The notes beneath the pieces were generated by a model. It did not search any database, was not told the DNA's origin, and saw only the letters and a list, made by a program, of their open reading frames with translations. DNA of 64,000 bases from Rhizorhabdus histidinilytica (GTDB lineage Bacteria > Pseudomonadota > Alphaproteobacteria > Sphingomonadales > Sphingomonadaceae): the NCBI RefSeq assembly GCF_900167915.1, contig NZ_FUYM01000012.1:46778-110777 (forward strand). Reading direction: 5' to 3'. Positions 1 through 8,750 of this stretch are shown piece by piece. A program made the position numbers and the translations under genes. Within the stretch, counting starts at the first letter, position 1; the number at the start of each line of letters is the position of its first letter.

Positions 1-590
1 GCCGCGATCGCCATGCCCTCGATCAGGCAATAGGGGTCGCCTTCCATCAGCATCCGGTCGGCGAAGGTGCCGCTGTCGCCCTCATCGGCATTGCAGACGA
101 CGAACTTCTCGGCGGGCCTGGCGTCGAGCACGGTCTGCCACTTGATCCCGGTCGGGAAGCCCGCCCCGCCCCGGCCGCGCAGGCCCGACGCCTTGACCGC
201 GTCGACCACCGCCTGCGGCGCCATCGCCCGCGCCGCCTCCAGCCCGCGCCAGCCGCCGCTCGCGGCATAGGCGGCCATGTCCAGCGGATCGTTGATTCCG
301 CATCGCGCGAAGGTGAAACGCTGCTGCCGGGCGAAGAAGGGAAGCGCGTCGACCGGGCCGAGCCGGCGCGGATGGTCGCCCGACAGGATCGCCGCGACAT
401 CGTCGGGGCCGACCCGGCCATAGCCGATCCGCGCCTCGCCCTCCTGCACCTCGACCAGCGGCTCGATCGCGAACAGGCCACGGCTGCCGGTGCGGACGAC
501 GGTGCAGCCAGCGCGGGCGAACGCGTCGGCCAGCGCGTCCGCGCCGAGCGCGACCGAGGCCATGTCGGCGCTGATGAAGACCGTGGTCAT
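1..590 (-). CDS. fdsB: NAD-dependent formate dehydrogenase, beta (NADH/FMN-binding) subunit, partial
   Basis: The flavoprotein subunit of soluble formate dehydrogenase (NuoF-like) passes electrons from the formate-oxidising alpha subunit to NAD+ through FMN and Fe-S clusters in the cytoplasm. Only the first 196 codons are in the window; the rest lies beyond the left edge. The visible part has a thioredoxin-like N-terminal domain and then the NuoF signature GLRGRGGAGFPTGIKW, followed by VCNADEGDSGTFADR, the FMN/NADH site. Its ATG overlaps the fdsG stop in an ATGA, so the two are translationally coupled. A hydrogenase HoxF or NuoF is the alternative, but the pairing with a short NuoE-like gene behind a LysR regulator fits fds best. 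Confidence 0.88.
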   Translation of the reverse strand, partial: MTTVFISADMASVALGADALADAFARAGCTVVRTGSRGLFAIEPLVEVQEGEARIGYGRVGPDDVAAILSGDHPRRLGPVDALPFFARQQRFTFARCGINDPLDMAAYAASGGWRGLEAARAMAPQAVVDAVKASGLRGRGGAGFPTGIKWQTVLDARPAEKFVVCNADEGDSGTFADRMLMEGDPYCLIEGMAIA

Positions 591-1066
591 GCCGCCACCG
601 TCGCGGCGATGCGCTCGATCGCCGCCGCGCCGTCGATCCGCGCGACCGGCGCGCCGTCGACCAGCGCATTGGGCCCGATCGCGCAGAGGCCGAGGCAATA
701 GACGGGTTCGAGCGTTACCTGCCCGTCGGCGCGGGTTTCGCCCATCGCCACCCGCAGCCGATCGGCCAGTGCCGTCTCGATCGCGACGCCGCCGCGCGAC
801 CGGCAGCTTTCGGCACGGCAATATTTGACGACGTGCCGACCGGCCGGCGCTTTGCGGAAGTCGTGGTAGAAGCTGACCACGCCGTGCACCTCGGCCCGGC
901 TGAGGTTCATCGCGTGAGCGACGGCGGCGACCGTCTCCTCGCCGACGAAGCCCAGTTCCTCCTGCAGATCGTGCAATAGCGGCAACAGCGCCCCGCGCCG
1001 TTCGCCCTGCGCGGCCAGGAGGCGCGCGACCACCGCCTCGACCGGCTCTCGTCTCTCCATCGTCAT
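587..1066 (-). CDS. fdsG: NAD-dependent formate dehydrogenase, gamma subunit (NuoE-like [2Fe-2S])
   Basis: The 159-residue NuoE-family subunit carries one [2Fe-2S] cluster. The helical N-terminal half (LLPLLHDLQEELGFV, then AEVHGVVSFYHDF) is typical of NuoE/FdsG. The cluster cysteines are seen in YCRAESCRSRG and in the later VYCLGLCAIGPNALVDG, which gives the Cys-x4-Cys and Cys-x3-Cys pattern of the family. It is the first gene of the operon and overlaps fdsB by four bases. An in-frame ATG two codons downstream (1060) is an alternative start. The upstream 69-bp gap to the LysR gene contains a perfect palindrome, the likely control site. Confidence 0.9.
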   Translation of the reverse strand: MTMERREPVEAVVARLLAAQGERRGALLPLLHDLQEELGFVGEETVAAVAHAMNLSRAEVHGVVSFYHDFRKAPAGRHVVKYCRAESCRSRGGVAIETALADRLRVAMGETRADGQVTLEPVYCLGLCAIGPNALVDGAPVARIDGAAAIERIAATVAA

Positions 1067-1119
1067 GGCCCGGATGTGACCCCGCCGCCCGGCCGGGTCA
1101 AATCACTAATCCCAATGAT

Positions 1120-1138
1120 TGATAGATATTCTCTATCA
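1120..1138. promoter_or_regulatory. Palindromic LysR-type operator upstream of fdsG
   Basis: A perfect inverted repeat, TGATAGA-TATTC-TCTATCA, lies about 54 bp upstream of the fdsG start and overlaps the stop codon of the LysR gene. It contains ATAG-N7-CTAT. The same core occurs at 2052-2068 next to the LysR start codon. LysR-type proteins typically bind dyads of this form, so this is most simply the activator site for the fds operon. Confidence 0.6.
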
Positions 1139-2038
1139 GATCCTGAAGCCGTCGGGCAGTGCGACGGCGCGCGCGACCGCCAGCGCTGCCGCCGCCAGCG
1201 GACCGATCGGATGGCGGTTGGGAACGATCACGCCGATCCGGCTGGCCGGGGCGGGATCGTCGAACGGCAGGATGCGGGCCCAGCTCATGCCGGGCAACAG
1301 CGCCAGATAGCTGTCGGGCATGATCGTCGCGAAACCGCCCGCCTGCACCATCGCCAGCAGCGCGACATAGCTGTCGGCGGTCGCGCGCGGACGGATGGCG
1401 AGGCCGCGCTCGGCGAGCCGGGTGTCGAGGATGCGGCGGTTCTGCATTCCGGGATGGAGCAGGCAGAGATCGGACCCCGCCGCCTCGGCCCAGCCGATCG
1501 ACGTCCGCCCGTCGAAATCGCCGCCGGCGCGGGCGAGGAAGATGTAGCGCTCCGCATAGAGCGGCGCGGCGAGCATGTCGGCGGGCGGCTCATGGTCGAG
1601 ATAGGTGAGCCCGGCATCGAGGTCGAAGGCGACCAGGCCCCGCTCGATTTCACGCGAGGTGAGCGAGCGCACCGACAGGGTCGACGCCGGATGTCCGGCG
1701 AGCAGCGCCCGCGCGAGATAGCCGGTCGCCGGCATCGCCGCCGGGATCACGCCCAGCCGGAACTCGCCCTGGATCGGGCCGTCGATCGCCTCCATCGCAT
1801 GCGCCATGCCGTCATAGACGGCGATGAGTTGCTGCGCCCAGGGCAGCATCGCCTGCCCTTCGGGGCTGAGTCCGATATAGCGCCGCTCGCGCAGCACCAA
1901 CCTATGGCCGAACTGCTCCTCCAGCGCGGCGATCCCGGCCGACAGCGTTGGCTGGGTGACGCCGCACGCCTCGGCCGCGCGGGCGAAATGCCCTTCGCGG
2001 GCCAGGGTGGTGAAGTAGCGCAACAGGCGAAGCTGCAT
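1136..2038 (-). CDS. LysR-family regulator, probable fds operon regulator
   Basis: A 300-residue LysR-type regulator. The winged HTH is at residues 1-60 (LRYFTTLAREGHFARAAEAC, then GVTQPTLSAGIAALEEQFGH) and is followed by the periplasmic-binding-protein-like effector domain. The start at 2038 has a clear ribosome site (GAGAGGAG) seven bases upstream, whereas the open frame continues far upstream only because the DNA is GC-rich. It lies directly upstream of fdsG on the same strand. Matching palindromes sit downstream of it (before fdsG) and just before its own start. Control of formate dehydrogenase plus autoregulation is inferred from that layout; formate or a related metabolite as effector is a guess. 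Confidence 0.85.
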   Translation of the reverse strand: MQLRLLRYFTTLAREGHFARAAEACGVTQPTLSAGIAALEEQFGHRLVLRERRYIGLSPEGQAMLPWAQQLIAVYDGMAHAMEAIDGPIQGEFRLGVIPAAMPATGYLARALLAGHPASTLSVRSLTSREIERGLVAFDLDAGLTYLDHEPPADMLAAPLYAERYIFLARAGGDFDGRTSIGWAEAAGSDLCLLHPGMQNRRILDTRLAERGLAIRPRATADSYVALLAMVQAGGFATIMPDSYLALLPGMSWARILPFDDPAPASRIGVIVPNRHPIGPLAAAALAVARAVALPDGFRI

Positions 2039-2051
2039 CGATGCTCCTCTC

Positions 2052-2068
2052 GATAGACGGGCCCTATC
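2052..2068. promoter_or_regulatory. Second copy of the LysR-type palindrome, before the LysR gene
   Basis: GATAGA-CGGGC-CCTATC has the same spacing as the site at 1120-1138, with one arm mismatch; both contain ATAG-N7-CTAT. It lies 14-30 bp upstream of the LysR start codon, where binding would repress the regulator's own gene, as LysR proteins commonly do. Confidence 0.5.
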
Positions 2069-2173
2069 ATGTCGCGAAGGCTGGCGCGACAGCCGAGACC
2101 GGGCCGACCAAGCGAAACTTCGCTGGACAAAGGCTCCGCTGCGGCGGCAAACCATCGGCGGGGGGATCTTGCG

Positions 2174-4954
2174 ATGCACGCAGGTCGGGGGACATCGGGG
2201 GAGCCGCGACAGCATGAAGCCGCCACCCGCCCGAGTCCGGCCATGACCGAGCTCAAGCCGATCGCCGGCGCCGGCGCGGAGACCCGCGCCATGCCGCCGC
2301 CCGGCGCCCGGGCGCTGTTCTGGCGGCTGGTCTGGCTCTACCAGGGCGGCTGCACCACCGCGATCGTCATCACCATGGCGCTCGTGCTGTTCGGGCTGGA
2401 ACTCGACCTGCGCCAATGGCTGATCCTGATCGGCATGACGCCGGTCGTCGTCGCCATCTACAACCTGTCCGACGTCTATCTGATCGTCCGCCATTATCGC
2501 CCGATCGACGCGGCGCTGCGCGCACTCGACGCCGGGACGCAGCCGCCGCAGCCGGTGATCATGGCGGCGGTGGTCCGCGCGCTCAACCTGCCCTTCTATT
2601 CGTTCATGCGCGTCACCTTCCTGCACGGCCCGATCGTGACGGTGATGGTGTGCATGGCGCTGCCCTTCGCCAACTGGGCGTTCGACGCCGGCTATCAGGG
2701 CTGGCAGGTGCTGGTGTTCGCCGCGACGTGCCTGTTCTTCGCTTCCCCGACCCATGCGATCTTCGAATATTTCGGGGTCGCCCGCGCGCTGGTGCCGACG
2801 ATCGTGCGGCTGTCGGAGCAGCTCGACGGCGGCCTGCCGCCCGAATATCAGCAGCAGCTCGTCGCGATCCGGCTCAAGAGCAAGCTGCTCTACCTGACGA
2901 TCTTCGTCGCCGCGCTGCCGCTGATCTTCTTCGCCGCCTCGATCATCTTCAAGGTCCAGCGGATGTTCGTCCTGCAGGGGATCGATCCGACGCCGTCGAT
3001 GATGATGCCGCTCTATATCTGGATCACCGGCGTGGTCTGCATCTGCATGCTCGGGTCGGTGATGATGGCACTGCTGACCGCGCACGAGGTGTCGCGATCG
3101 GCGAGCCGGCTGATCGACAGCATGCGCCAGGTGGAGCGCGGCGACCTCGACGAGGTGAAGCTGGAGGTCGTCTCCACCGACGAATATGCCGACATCTTCC
3201 GCGGCTTCCAGCACATGCTGGAGGCGCTGCGCGAGGAGCAGCTCATCCTCGAGGTCAGCAACGACCTGGCGGGCGAACTGAAGCTCGAGATACTGATCGC
3301 CCGGATCATGCGGACGACGACCGAACTGCTCAACGCCGAGCGGTCGACGCTGTTCGTCTACGACCGCAAGACCGACGAGCTGTTCTCGCTGTTCGCCGAG
3401 GGCGACCTGGTCCGCGAAATCCGCCTGCCGTCGAACCGCGGCATCGCCGGCGCGGTGTTCACCAGCGGCGTCGCCGAGACGATCACCGATCCCTATGCCG
3501 ATCCGCGTTTCAATCCGGAGGTCGACCGCGCGACCGGCTTCGTCACCCGATCGATCCTGTGCCAGCCGATCTTCGACAAGCATGGCGGCCGGATCGGCGT
3601 GACCCAGGTGCTCAACAAGCGCGACGCGGCGGCGTTCACGGCCAAGGACGAGGCGCGGCTGCGCGCCTTCTCCGCCCAGATCGCGGTGTGCCTGGAGAAT
3701 GCCCGGCTGTTCGACGACGTGCTCTACATGAAGAACTATAACGAGGCGATCCTCAAGAGCACGTCGAACGCGGTGATCACCTTCGACGAGGACCGGCGGA
3801 TCGTCACCAGCAACGAGGCCGCGCGCCGGCTGATGGACGCATCCGACGGGCTGATCGGCGCCAGCGCGCGCGACGCCTTCACCGGGAGCAACGCATGGAT
3901 CGCCGAGCGGCTGGAACGCACCGACCGCGATCGGGAGGCTTATCTGGCGGTCGATGCCGAGCTGATCGGCCGTGACGGCAAGGCCTCCTCGATCAACCTC
4001 ACCGCCGCACCGCTGGTCGACGCCAACGACGCGGTGATCGGGTCGATGCTGGTGATGGAGGACATCACCAGCGAGAAGCGCGTCCGGTCGACCATGGCGC
4101 GCTACATGTCGAAGGAGGTCGCCGACCAGCTATTGGAGGCCGGCGAGAGCGAACTGACCGGCAAGGACCAGACCGTGTCGATCCTGTTCTCCGACGTGCG
4201 CGGCTTCACGACGATCGCCGAGAAGATCGGCGCGCGCGAGACGGTGACGATGCTCAACAGCTATTTCACCGAGATGGTCGACGTGATCTTCGCCCATAAG
4301 GGCATCCTCGACAAATATATCGGCGACGCGATCATGGCGCTGTTCGGCGCGCCCTTCGCCGGGCCCAACGACGCCGACAACGCGGTGGCGACCGCGAACC
4401 AGATGCTGGTCGAGCTCGCCGCGCTCAACCTGAAGCGCGCCGCGATGGGGGAGAAGCCGATCGATATCGGGCTGGGGATCAGCACCGGCGACGTGATCGT
4501 CGGCAATATCGGCTCGATCAAGCGCATGGAATATACGGTGATCGGCGACAGCGTGAACCTCGCCTCCCGGCTCGAAGGCGCGAACAAGGCCTATGGCTCG
4601 AAGATCCTTTTCTCCGAATTCACCCATGCCCGGCTCGCCGATCCCAGGCTGGTGCGCGAGATCGACCTGATCCGGGTGAAGGGCAAGGACTTCCCGGTCG
4701 GCGTCCATGAATCGCTCGGCTATCGCGCGGCGGAGATCGATCGCGGGCTCGGCGCGATGCTGGAGCATTATGAAGCGGGCTTCGCCGCCTATCGCGCCAT
4801 GGCCTGGGACGACGCCGAACAGGCCTTCCTCGCCGCGCTGCGGGCGATGCCGGGCGACGGCCCCTCGGCCATGTATGTCGAGCGCTGCCGCGCCTTCGCC
4901 AAAACGCCCCCGCCCGCCGACTGGGACGGGGTCTGGACGCTCACTTCCAAATAG
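2174..4954 (+). CDS. Membrane adenylate/guanylate cyclase with HAMP, GAF and PAS domains
   Basis: A class III nucleotidyl cyclase of about 926 residues. Six hydrophobic segments fill roughly residues 45-320, followed by a HAMP linker, a GAF domain (about 368-514; STLFVYDRKTDELFSLFAEG), a PAS domain (about 520-635) and the cyclase domain (about 666-825). The two metal-binding aspartates are present in LFSDVRGFTT (D674) and DKYIGDAIMALFG (D718). The transition-state region TVIGDSVNLASRLE has the expected Asn and Arg, so the enzyme should be active, probably making cAMP. The start at 2174 has GGGGGGAT upstream; ATGs at 2069 and 2243 are alternatives. A short helical C-terminal extension follows the cyclase domain. 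It is a single-gene unit, and its input signal cannot be read from the sequence. Confidence 0.88.
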   Translation: MHAGRGTSGEPRQHEAATRPSPAMTELKPIAGAGAETRAMPPPGARALFWRLVWLYQGGCTTAIVITMALVLFGLELDLRQWLILIGMTPVVVAIYNLSDVYLIVRHYRPIDAALRALDAGTQPPQPVIMAAVVRALNLPFYSFMRVTFLHGPIVTVMVCMALPFANWAFDAGYQGWQVLVFAATCLFFASPTHAIFEYFGVARALVPTIVRLSEQLDGGLPPEYQQQLVAIRLKSKLLYLTIFVAALPLIFFAASIIFKVQRMFVLQGIDPTPSMMMPLYIWITGVVCICMLGSVMMALLTAHEVSRSASRLIDSMRQVERGDLDEVKLEVVSTDEYADIFRGFQHMLEALREEQLILEVSNDLAGELKLEILIARIMRTTTELLNAERSTLFVYDRKTDELFSLFAEGDLVREIRLPSNRGIAGAVFTSGVAETITDPYADPRFNPEVDRATGFVTRSILCQPIFDKHGGRIGVTQVLNKRDAAAFTAKDEARLRAFSAQIAVCLENARLFDDVLYMKNYNEAILKSTSNAVITFDEDRRIVTSNEAARRLMDASDGLIGASARDAFTGSNAWIAERLERTDRDREAYLAVDAELIGRDGKASSINLTAAPLVDANDAVIGSMLVMEDITSEKRVRSTMARYMSKEVADQLLEAGESELTGKDQTVSILFSDVRGFTTIAEKIGARETVTMLNSYFTEMVDVIFAHKGILDKYIGDAIMALFGAPFAGPNDADNAVATANQMLVELAALNLKRAAMGEKPIDIGLGISTGDVIVGNIGSIKRMEYTVIGDSVNLASRLEGANKAYGSKILFSEFTHARLADPRLVREIDLIRVKGKDFPVGVHESLGYRAAEIDRGLGAMLEHYEAGFAAYRAMAWDDAEQAFLAALRAMPGDGPSAMYVERCRAFAKTPPPADWDGVWTLTSK

Positions 4955-4962
4955 GGGCGCGC

Positions 4963-6024
4963 CTATCCCACCTGCGCCCAGGCGATCCGCGCCAGTTCGG
5001 GGAACATCTTCGCGCGCTGGGCGGCTTGGGCGGAGGCGGCGGTGCCGCGGATGACGCGGCCCTTGATGCCGTGGAAGATCGCCGCCATGCGGAAGAAGTT
5101 GAACGCGGTGTAGAACCGGTAATTGGGGATCGACACTCGCCCGGTGCGCGCGCAATAGGCGGCGATGTAGCTCTCCTCGTCCGGGATGTTGAGCGCCTTC
5201 AGGTCGGCCCCGGCGAGCCCCGCGACGATGTGCGGCGGCATGTGGTACATCATCGCGTGATAGGCGAAGTCGGCGAGCGGATGGCCGAGCGTCGACAACT
5301 CCCAGTCGAGCACCGCCAGCACGCGCGGCTCGCTCGGGTGGAATATCATATTGTCTATACGAAAGTCGCCATGGACGATCGCGGTCTCGTCGCCGGGCGG
5401 GATGTTCGCGCGCAGCCAGTCGATCACCCGGTCCATGTCCGGGTCGCGGCCGGCATCGGCATCGTCGAGATATTGCTGCGACCAGCGCCCGATCTGCCGC
5501 TCGAAATAATTGCCGGGCCGACCATAGTCGGCAAGGCCCACCGCCGCATAGTCGACCTGGTGGAGCGCGGCGATCGTCGCGTTCATCGCGTCATAATAGG
5601 CCGGGCGATCGGCCGCCGCGATGCCTGGCAGGGTCGCGTCCCAGAAGACCCGGCCCTCGACCATGTCCATGATGTAGAACCAGGTGCCGATCACGGCGTC
5701 GTCGGTGCACAGCGCATGGACATGGGCGACGGGGAAGCCCGCCTTCTCCAGCCCGGTCAGCACCTTCGCCTCGCGCTCGACCGCATGCGCGCCCTTGAGC
5801 AGCTGGCCCGACGGCTTGCGGCGCAGCACATAGGAGCGCCCCGGCGTCACCAGCTTGTAGGTCGGGTTGGACTGGCCGCCTCTGAACTGCTCGACCGTCA
5901 GCGGCCCCGCGAAACCGGGCACATGATCGGCCATCCAGCGCGCCAGGCTCGCCTCGTCGAAGGCGAAGCCCGCGCGGACCGGGGTGGTGCCGCTATTCTC
6001 GTCCTGGCCGTTCCCGCCGCTCAT
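4963..6024 (-). CDS. APH-family phosphotransferase (ACAD10-like), acyl-CoA catabolism
   Basis: A 353-residue protein of the aminoglycoside phosphotransferase/choline kinase fold. The N-lobe (FRGGQSNPTYKLVT) resembles the glycine-rich loop. The catalytic Brenner motif is HGDFRIDNMIFH and the metal-binding region is VLDWELSTLGHPLADFAYH. Homologues are the N-terminal half of ACAD10 proteins and act on hydroxyacyl substrates rather than antibiotics. Consistent with this, the gene overlaps the upstream acyl-CoA dehydrogenase by ATGA (6021-6024), which fixes the start at 6024 rather than the longer 6075. Last gene of a three-gene operon. The exact substrate is unknown. Confidence 0.87.
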   Translation of the reverse strand: MSGGNGQDENSGTTPVRAGFAFDEASLARWMADHVPGFAGPLTVEQFRGGQSNPTYKLVTPGRSYVLRRKPSGQLLKGAHAVEREAKVLTGLEKAGFPVAHVHALCTDDAVIGTWFYIMDMVEGRVFWDATLPGIAAADRPAYYDAMNATIAALHQVDYAAVGLADYGRPGNYFERQIGRWSQQYLDDADAGRDPDMDRVIDWLRANIPPGDETAIVHGDFRIDNMIFHPSEPRVLAVLDWELSTLGHPLADFAYHAMMYHMPPHIVAGLAGADLKALNIPDEESYIAAYCARTGRVSIPNYRFYTAFNFFRMAAIFHGIKGRVIRGTAASAQAAQRAKMFPELARIAWAQVG

Positions 6025-7184
6025 GCCGCATGGGCCCTGGCATGGTCGCGCTTGAGCTTCTTGGCGAGCGACCATTTATGGACCTCGGTCGGGCCGTCAT
6101 AGATGCGGAAGGCGCGGATCTCGCGAAAGATCTGCTCGACCACCGTATCGCGCGACACGCCCATGCCGCCCATCACCTGGATGCAGCGATCGGCGACCCG
6201 GTAGAGCGCCTCCGACACCTGCACCTTCGCCATCGAGCTTTCGACCGTGCCGAGCGAGCCGCCGTCGAGCACCCCGGCGCACCAGTCGATCATCAGCTCG
6301 GCCTGCTGCAGGTCGATCATGTTCTCCGCCAGCATGAAGCCGACGCCCTCATGGTCGATCAGCTTCTTGCCGAACCCCTCGCGCCGGCAGGCATAGTCGA
6401 CCGCGATCTCCTGCGCCCGCGTCGCACAGCCGAGCCAGCGCATGCAGTGCGACAGCCGCGCCGGGGAGAGGCGCACCTGGGCATATTTGAACCCCTCGCC
6501 GCTCGCCCCCAGCATCTGGCTCGCCGGCACGCGCAGATTGTCGATGACCACCACCGAATGGCCGCCCGGCATCGAGCTGTCGATCGTTTCGAGCACCCGT
6601 TCGATCCGGATTGCCGGATCGGGCAGGTCGACCAGGAACATGCAGGCGCCGTCCTCCGACTTCGCCATGACGATGCCGACCCTTGCCCCGTCGGCGCCGG
6701 TGATGAACGCCTTGCGGCCGTTGATCACCCAATGATCGCCGTCGCGATGGCACAGCGTCTGCATCATCGACGGATCGGAACCCGCCCCGCCCTCCAGCGC
6801 CGGCTCGGTCATGAAGAAGGCCGATCGGCTGTCCCCCGACACGAGCTGGTCGAGGAAGCGCGCCTTGAGCTCGGGCGTGCCGATCTTGCCGATCAGGTAC
6901 ATGTTGCCCTCGTCGGGCGCCATGGTGTTGACCGCGAGCGGCCCGAGCGGCGACAGCCCCGACGCCTTGAGGACGACCGCGGTCTCGCGCTGGGTGAGGT
7001 GCGATCCGTCGGCCAGGATGTGCGGGGTGAGGACGCCCGCCGCCCGCGCCTTGACGCGCATCTCCTGGACCAGCGCGTCGCTGGGGCCGTGGTCGCCGCA
7101 GCGCGGGTCCTTCTCATAGGGGATGACGGTTTCGCGGACGAAGGCCTCGACGCGGGCGGCGATCGCAAGGGCGCGTTCGGTCAT
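6021..7184 (-). CDS. Acyl-CoA dehydrogenase
   Basis: A 387-residue FAD-dependent acyl-CoA dehydrogenase introducing an alpha,beta double bond into an acyl-CoA. Family features are visible in order: a helical N-domain, the flavin-contacting ITGADGARVGIVMAKSED and FFMTEPALEGGAGSDPSMMQ regions, and the C-terminal helical domain with IQVMGGMGVSRDTVVEQIFR and RIYDGPTEVHK. It is ACAD11/ACAD10-like in having the kinase-type gene directly after it. The start at 7184 has GAAGGAAGA upstream; the longer frame to 7226 would overlap the preceding SDR gene. Middle gene of the operon SDR-ACAD-kinase. Confidence 0.92.
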   Translation of the reverse strand: MTERALAIAARVEAFVRETVIPYEKDPRCGDHGPSDALVQEMRVKARAAGVLTPHILADGSHLTQRETAVVLKASGLSPLGPLAVNTMAPDEGNMYLIGKIGTPELKARFLDQLVSGDSRSAFFMTEPALEGGAGSDPSMMQTLCHRDGDHWVINGRKAFITGADGARVGIVMAKSEDGACMFLVDLPDPAIRIERVLETIDSSMPGGHSVVVIDNLRVPASQMLGASGEGFKYAQVRLSPARLSHCMRWLGCATRAQEIAVDYACRREGFGKKLIDHEGVGFMLAENMIDLQQAELMIDWCAGVLDGGSLGTVESSMAKVQVSEALYRVADRCIQVMGGMGVSRDTVVEQIFREIRAFRIYDGPTEVHKWSLAKKLKRDHARAHAA

Positions 7185-7197
7185 GGATGATCTTCCT

Positions 7198-7953
7198 TCA
7201 AAGCGAGCTGACGAGGTGGCCGCCATCGGCGACGAGCGCCGATCCGGTCATGTAGGTGGAAGCGTCGGACGCCAGCAGCAGCAGCGGCCCGTCGAGCTCG
7301 TGCGCCTCGCCGAGGCGGCGCTGCGGTATGCGCTGGATCATCCGCTTGCCGCCTTCGGTTTCCCAGGCGGAACGGTTGAGGTCGGTCTCGATATAGCCGG
7401 GGCAGAGCGCGTTCACGCGGATGCCGAAGCGCGCGAGCTCAAGCGCGGCCGACTTGGTGAGCTGGATCGCCGCCGCCTTGGAGATCGCATAGGTCGACAC
7501 ATGGGCGCCCTGGCGCAGGCCCAGGATCGAGGCGATGTTGATGATCGACCCGCCCTTGCCGCGCGCCTTCATCGCCCGGGCCGCCGCCTGGGTGAGCAGG
7601 AACATGCCCTTGGCATTGGTGCCGACCACCCGGTCCCAATCCTCCTCGCTCTGGTCAAGGAAGGGCTTCTCCACCACCACCCCGGCATTGTTGACGAAGA
7701 TGTCGACGCCGGCGAGCAGCGGCTCGATCGCGGCGATGCTCGCCGAATCCGAAACGTCGAGCGCGGCGGTCTCGCACCGGCCACCGGCGGCCTCGATCCC
7801 GGCCGCCACCTCGGCCAGCGCCTCGCGGCGGCGGGCGGCGATGATCACCGCGGCGCCGGCCCGCGCCAGCACCTGCGCGAAGTGGGCGCCGAGCCCGCCC
7901 GAGGCGCCGGTGACGAAGGCGGTCTTCCCGCTCAGATCGTGAAGGTCAGGCAT
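7198..7953 (-). CDS. Short-chain dehydrogenase/reductase (SDR)
   Basis: A 251-residue classical SDR with the Rossmann TGASGGLGAHFA nucleotide site, NNAG, the catalytic Ser region (ASILGLRQGAHVST) and YAISK (YxxxK), ending in the usual GGHLVSSL-type C-terminus. It probably oxidises a hydroxyacyl-CoA or related alcohol with NAD(P). The start at 7953 is supported by AAGGAG six bases upstream; ATGs at 7974 and 8001 are weaker. First gene of the operon, divergent from a GntR regulator with a palindrome between them. Substrate specificity cannot be assigned. Confidence 0.9.
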   Translation of the reverse strand: MPDLHDLSGKTAFVTGASGGLGAHFAQVLARAGAAVIIAARRREALAEVAAGIEAAGGRCETAALDVSDSASIAAIEPLLAGVDIFVNNAGVVVEKPFLDQSEEDWDRVVGTNAKGMFLLTQAAARAMKARGKGGSIINIASILGLRQGAHVSTYAISKAAAIQLTKSAALELARFGIRVNALCPGYIETDLNRSAWETEGGKRMIQRIPQRRLGEAHELDGPLLLLASDASTYMTGSALVADGGHLVSSL

Positions 7954-8001
7954 CCGGGCTCCTTGCGACTCCATGGCGATTGTCTCTCGACTATGGAACA
8001 A

Positions 8002-8016
8002 GATTGTGGAACAATC
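8002..8016. promoter_or_regulatory. Palindrome in the SDR/GntR divergent promoter
   Basis: A perfect inverted repeat, GATTGT-GGA-ACAATC, lies 49 bp upstream of the SDR start and 7 bp before the GntR start. The half-motif TGGAAC also occurs at 7994-7999 as a direct repeat. The position between divergent regulator and target makes it the likely operator of the GntR protein, controlling both directions. Confidence 0.5.
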
Positions 8017-8022
8017 AATGCC

Positions 8023-8706
8023 ATGACGACCGATCCCGGATCATCGCCGGCCCTCCACTGGCCCGGACCCGAGCCCGCCGGCGCGGCGCGGCGGGTGTAT
8101 CTCGGCATCCTCCAGGATCTCGAGGGCGGGCGGATGGTGCCCGGCCAGCGGCTGATCGAGACCGACCTCGCCGCCCGGTTCGAGGTCGGCCGCAACGCGG
8201 TGCGCGAGGCGATGCAACATCTTGCGGTGCGCGGGGTCGTCGACCTCAGCCCCAACCGCTCGCCCGCGATCCGCCGGCTCGATCTCGCCGAGACCTTCGA
8301 GGTGCTCGACGTCGCCGAGGCAATGACCCGGCTCGTCGCGCGCGCCGCCGCGAAGGGGTTCGGCGACGAGCATGGCGCGCTGCTCTCGGCCGCGCTCGAC
8401 GAGTTGGGCGAGGCAGCGCCGGGCGGCGAGGCGGCGGCGTTCAGCCGGGCGCGGCGCGGCTTCTATCGCGCGCTGCTGCTGATCGGCGGCAATCGCGAGC
8501 TGCAACGGCTGTTCCCGGCGATCGGCATCCACATCATCCACGCGCAATATCCGTCGCCCCGGCTGCGCGGCATCCGGCTGGCCGACTATCAGGCGATCGC
8601 CCGCGCGATCGTCGCGCGCGACGCCGACGCCGCCGAACGCGCCGCGACCGGACATGTCGACAACGTCCGCGCCGTGATCCGGGAGCTGACGACCGTCCAT
8701 CCGTAA
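8023..8706 (+). CDS. GntR-family (FCD-type) transcriptional regulator
   Basis: A 227-residue regulator with an N-terminal winged HTH (GQRLIETDLAARFEVGRNAV, then REAMQHLAVRG) and an all-helical C-terminal domain of the FadR/FCD type (FEVLDVAEAMTRLVARAAAK). FCD proteins usually sense organic acids or acyl compounds. It is divergent from the acyl-CoA operon at 4963-7953, which is its likely target. No strong ribosome site precedes 8023; an in-frame ATG at 7993 is the alternative start but would lie within the probable promoter. Confidence 0.87.
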   Translation: MTTDPGSSPALHWPGPEPAGAARRVYLGILQDLEGGRMVPGQRLIETDLAARFEVGRNAVREAMQHLAVRGVVDLSPNRSPAIRRLDLAETFEVLDVAEAMTRLVARAAAKGFGDEHGALLSAALDELGEAAPGGEAAAFSRARRGFYRALLLIGGNRELQRLFPAIGIHIIHAQYPSPRLRGIRLADYQAIARAIVARDADAAERAATGHVDNVRAVIRELTTVHP

Positions 8707-8750
8707 TAAAGCCTGTTTACGGCTGGCCCTGGGACGGTCATGATCGGGCC

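Noticed and set aside
4963..6024. Aminoglycoside resistance phosphotransferase
   Set aside because: The fold matches, but the overlap with an acyl-CoA dehydrogenase and the ACAD10-like sequence point to acyl metabolism.
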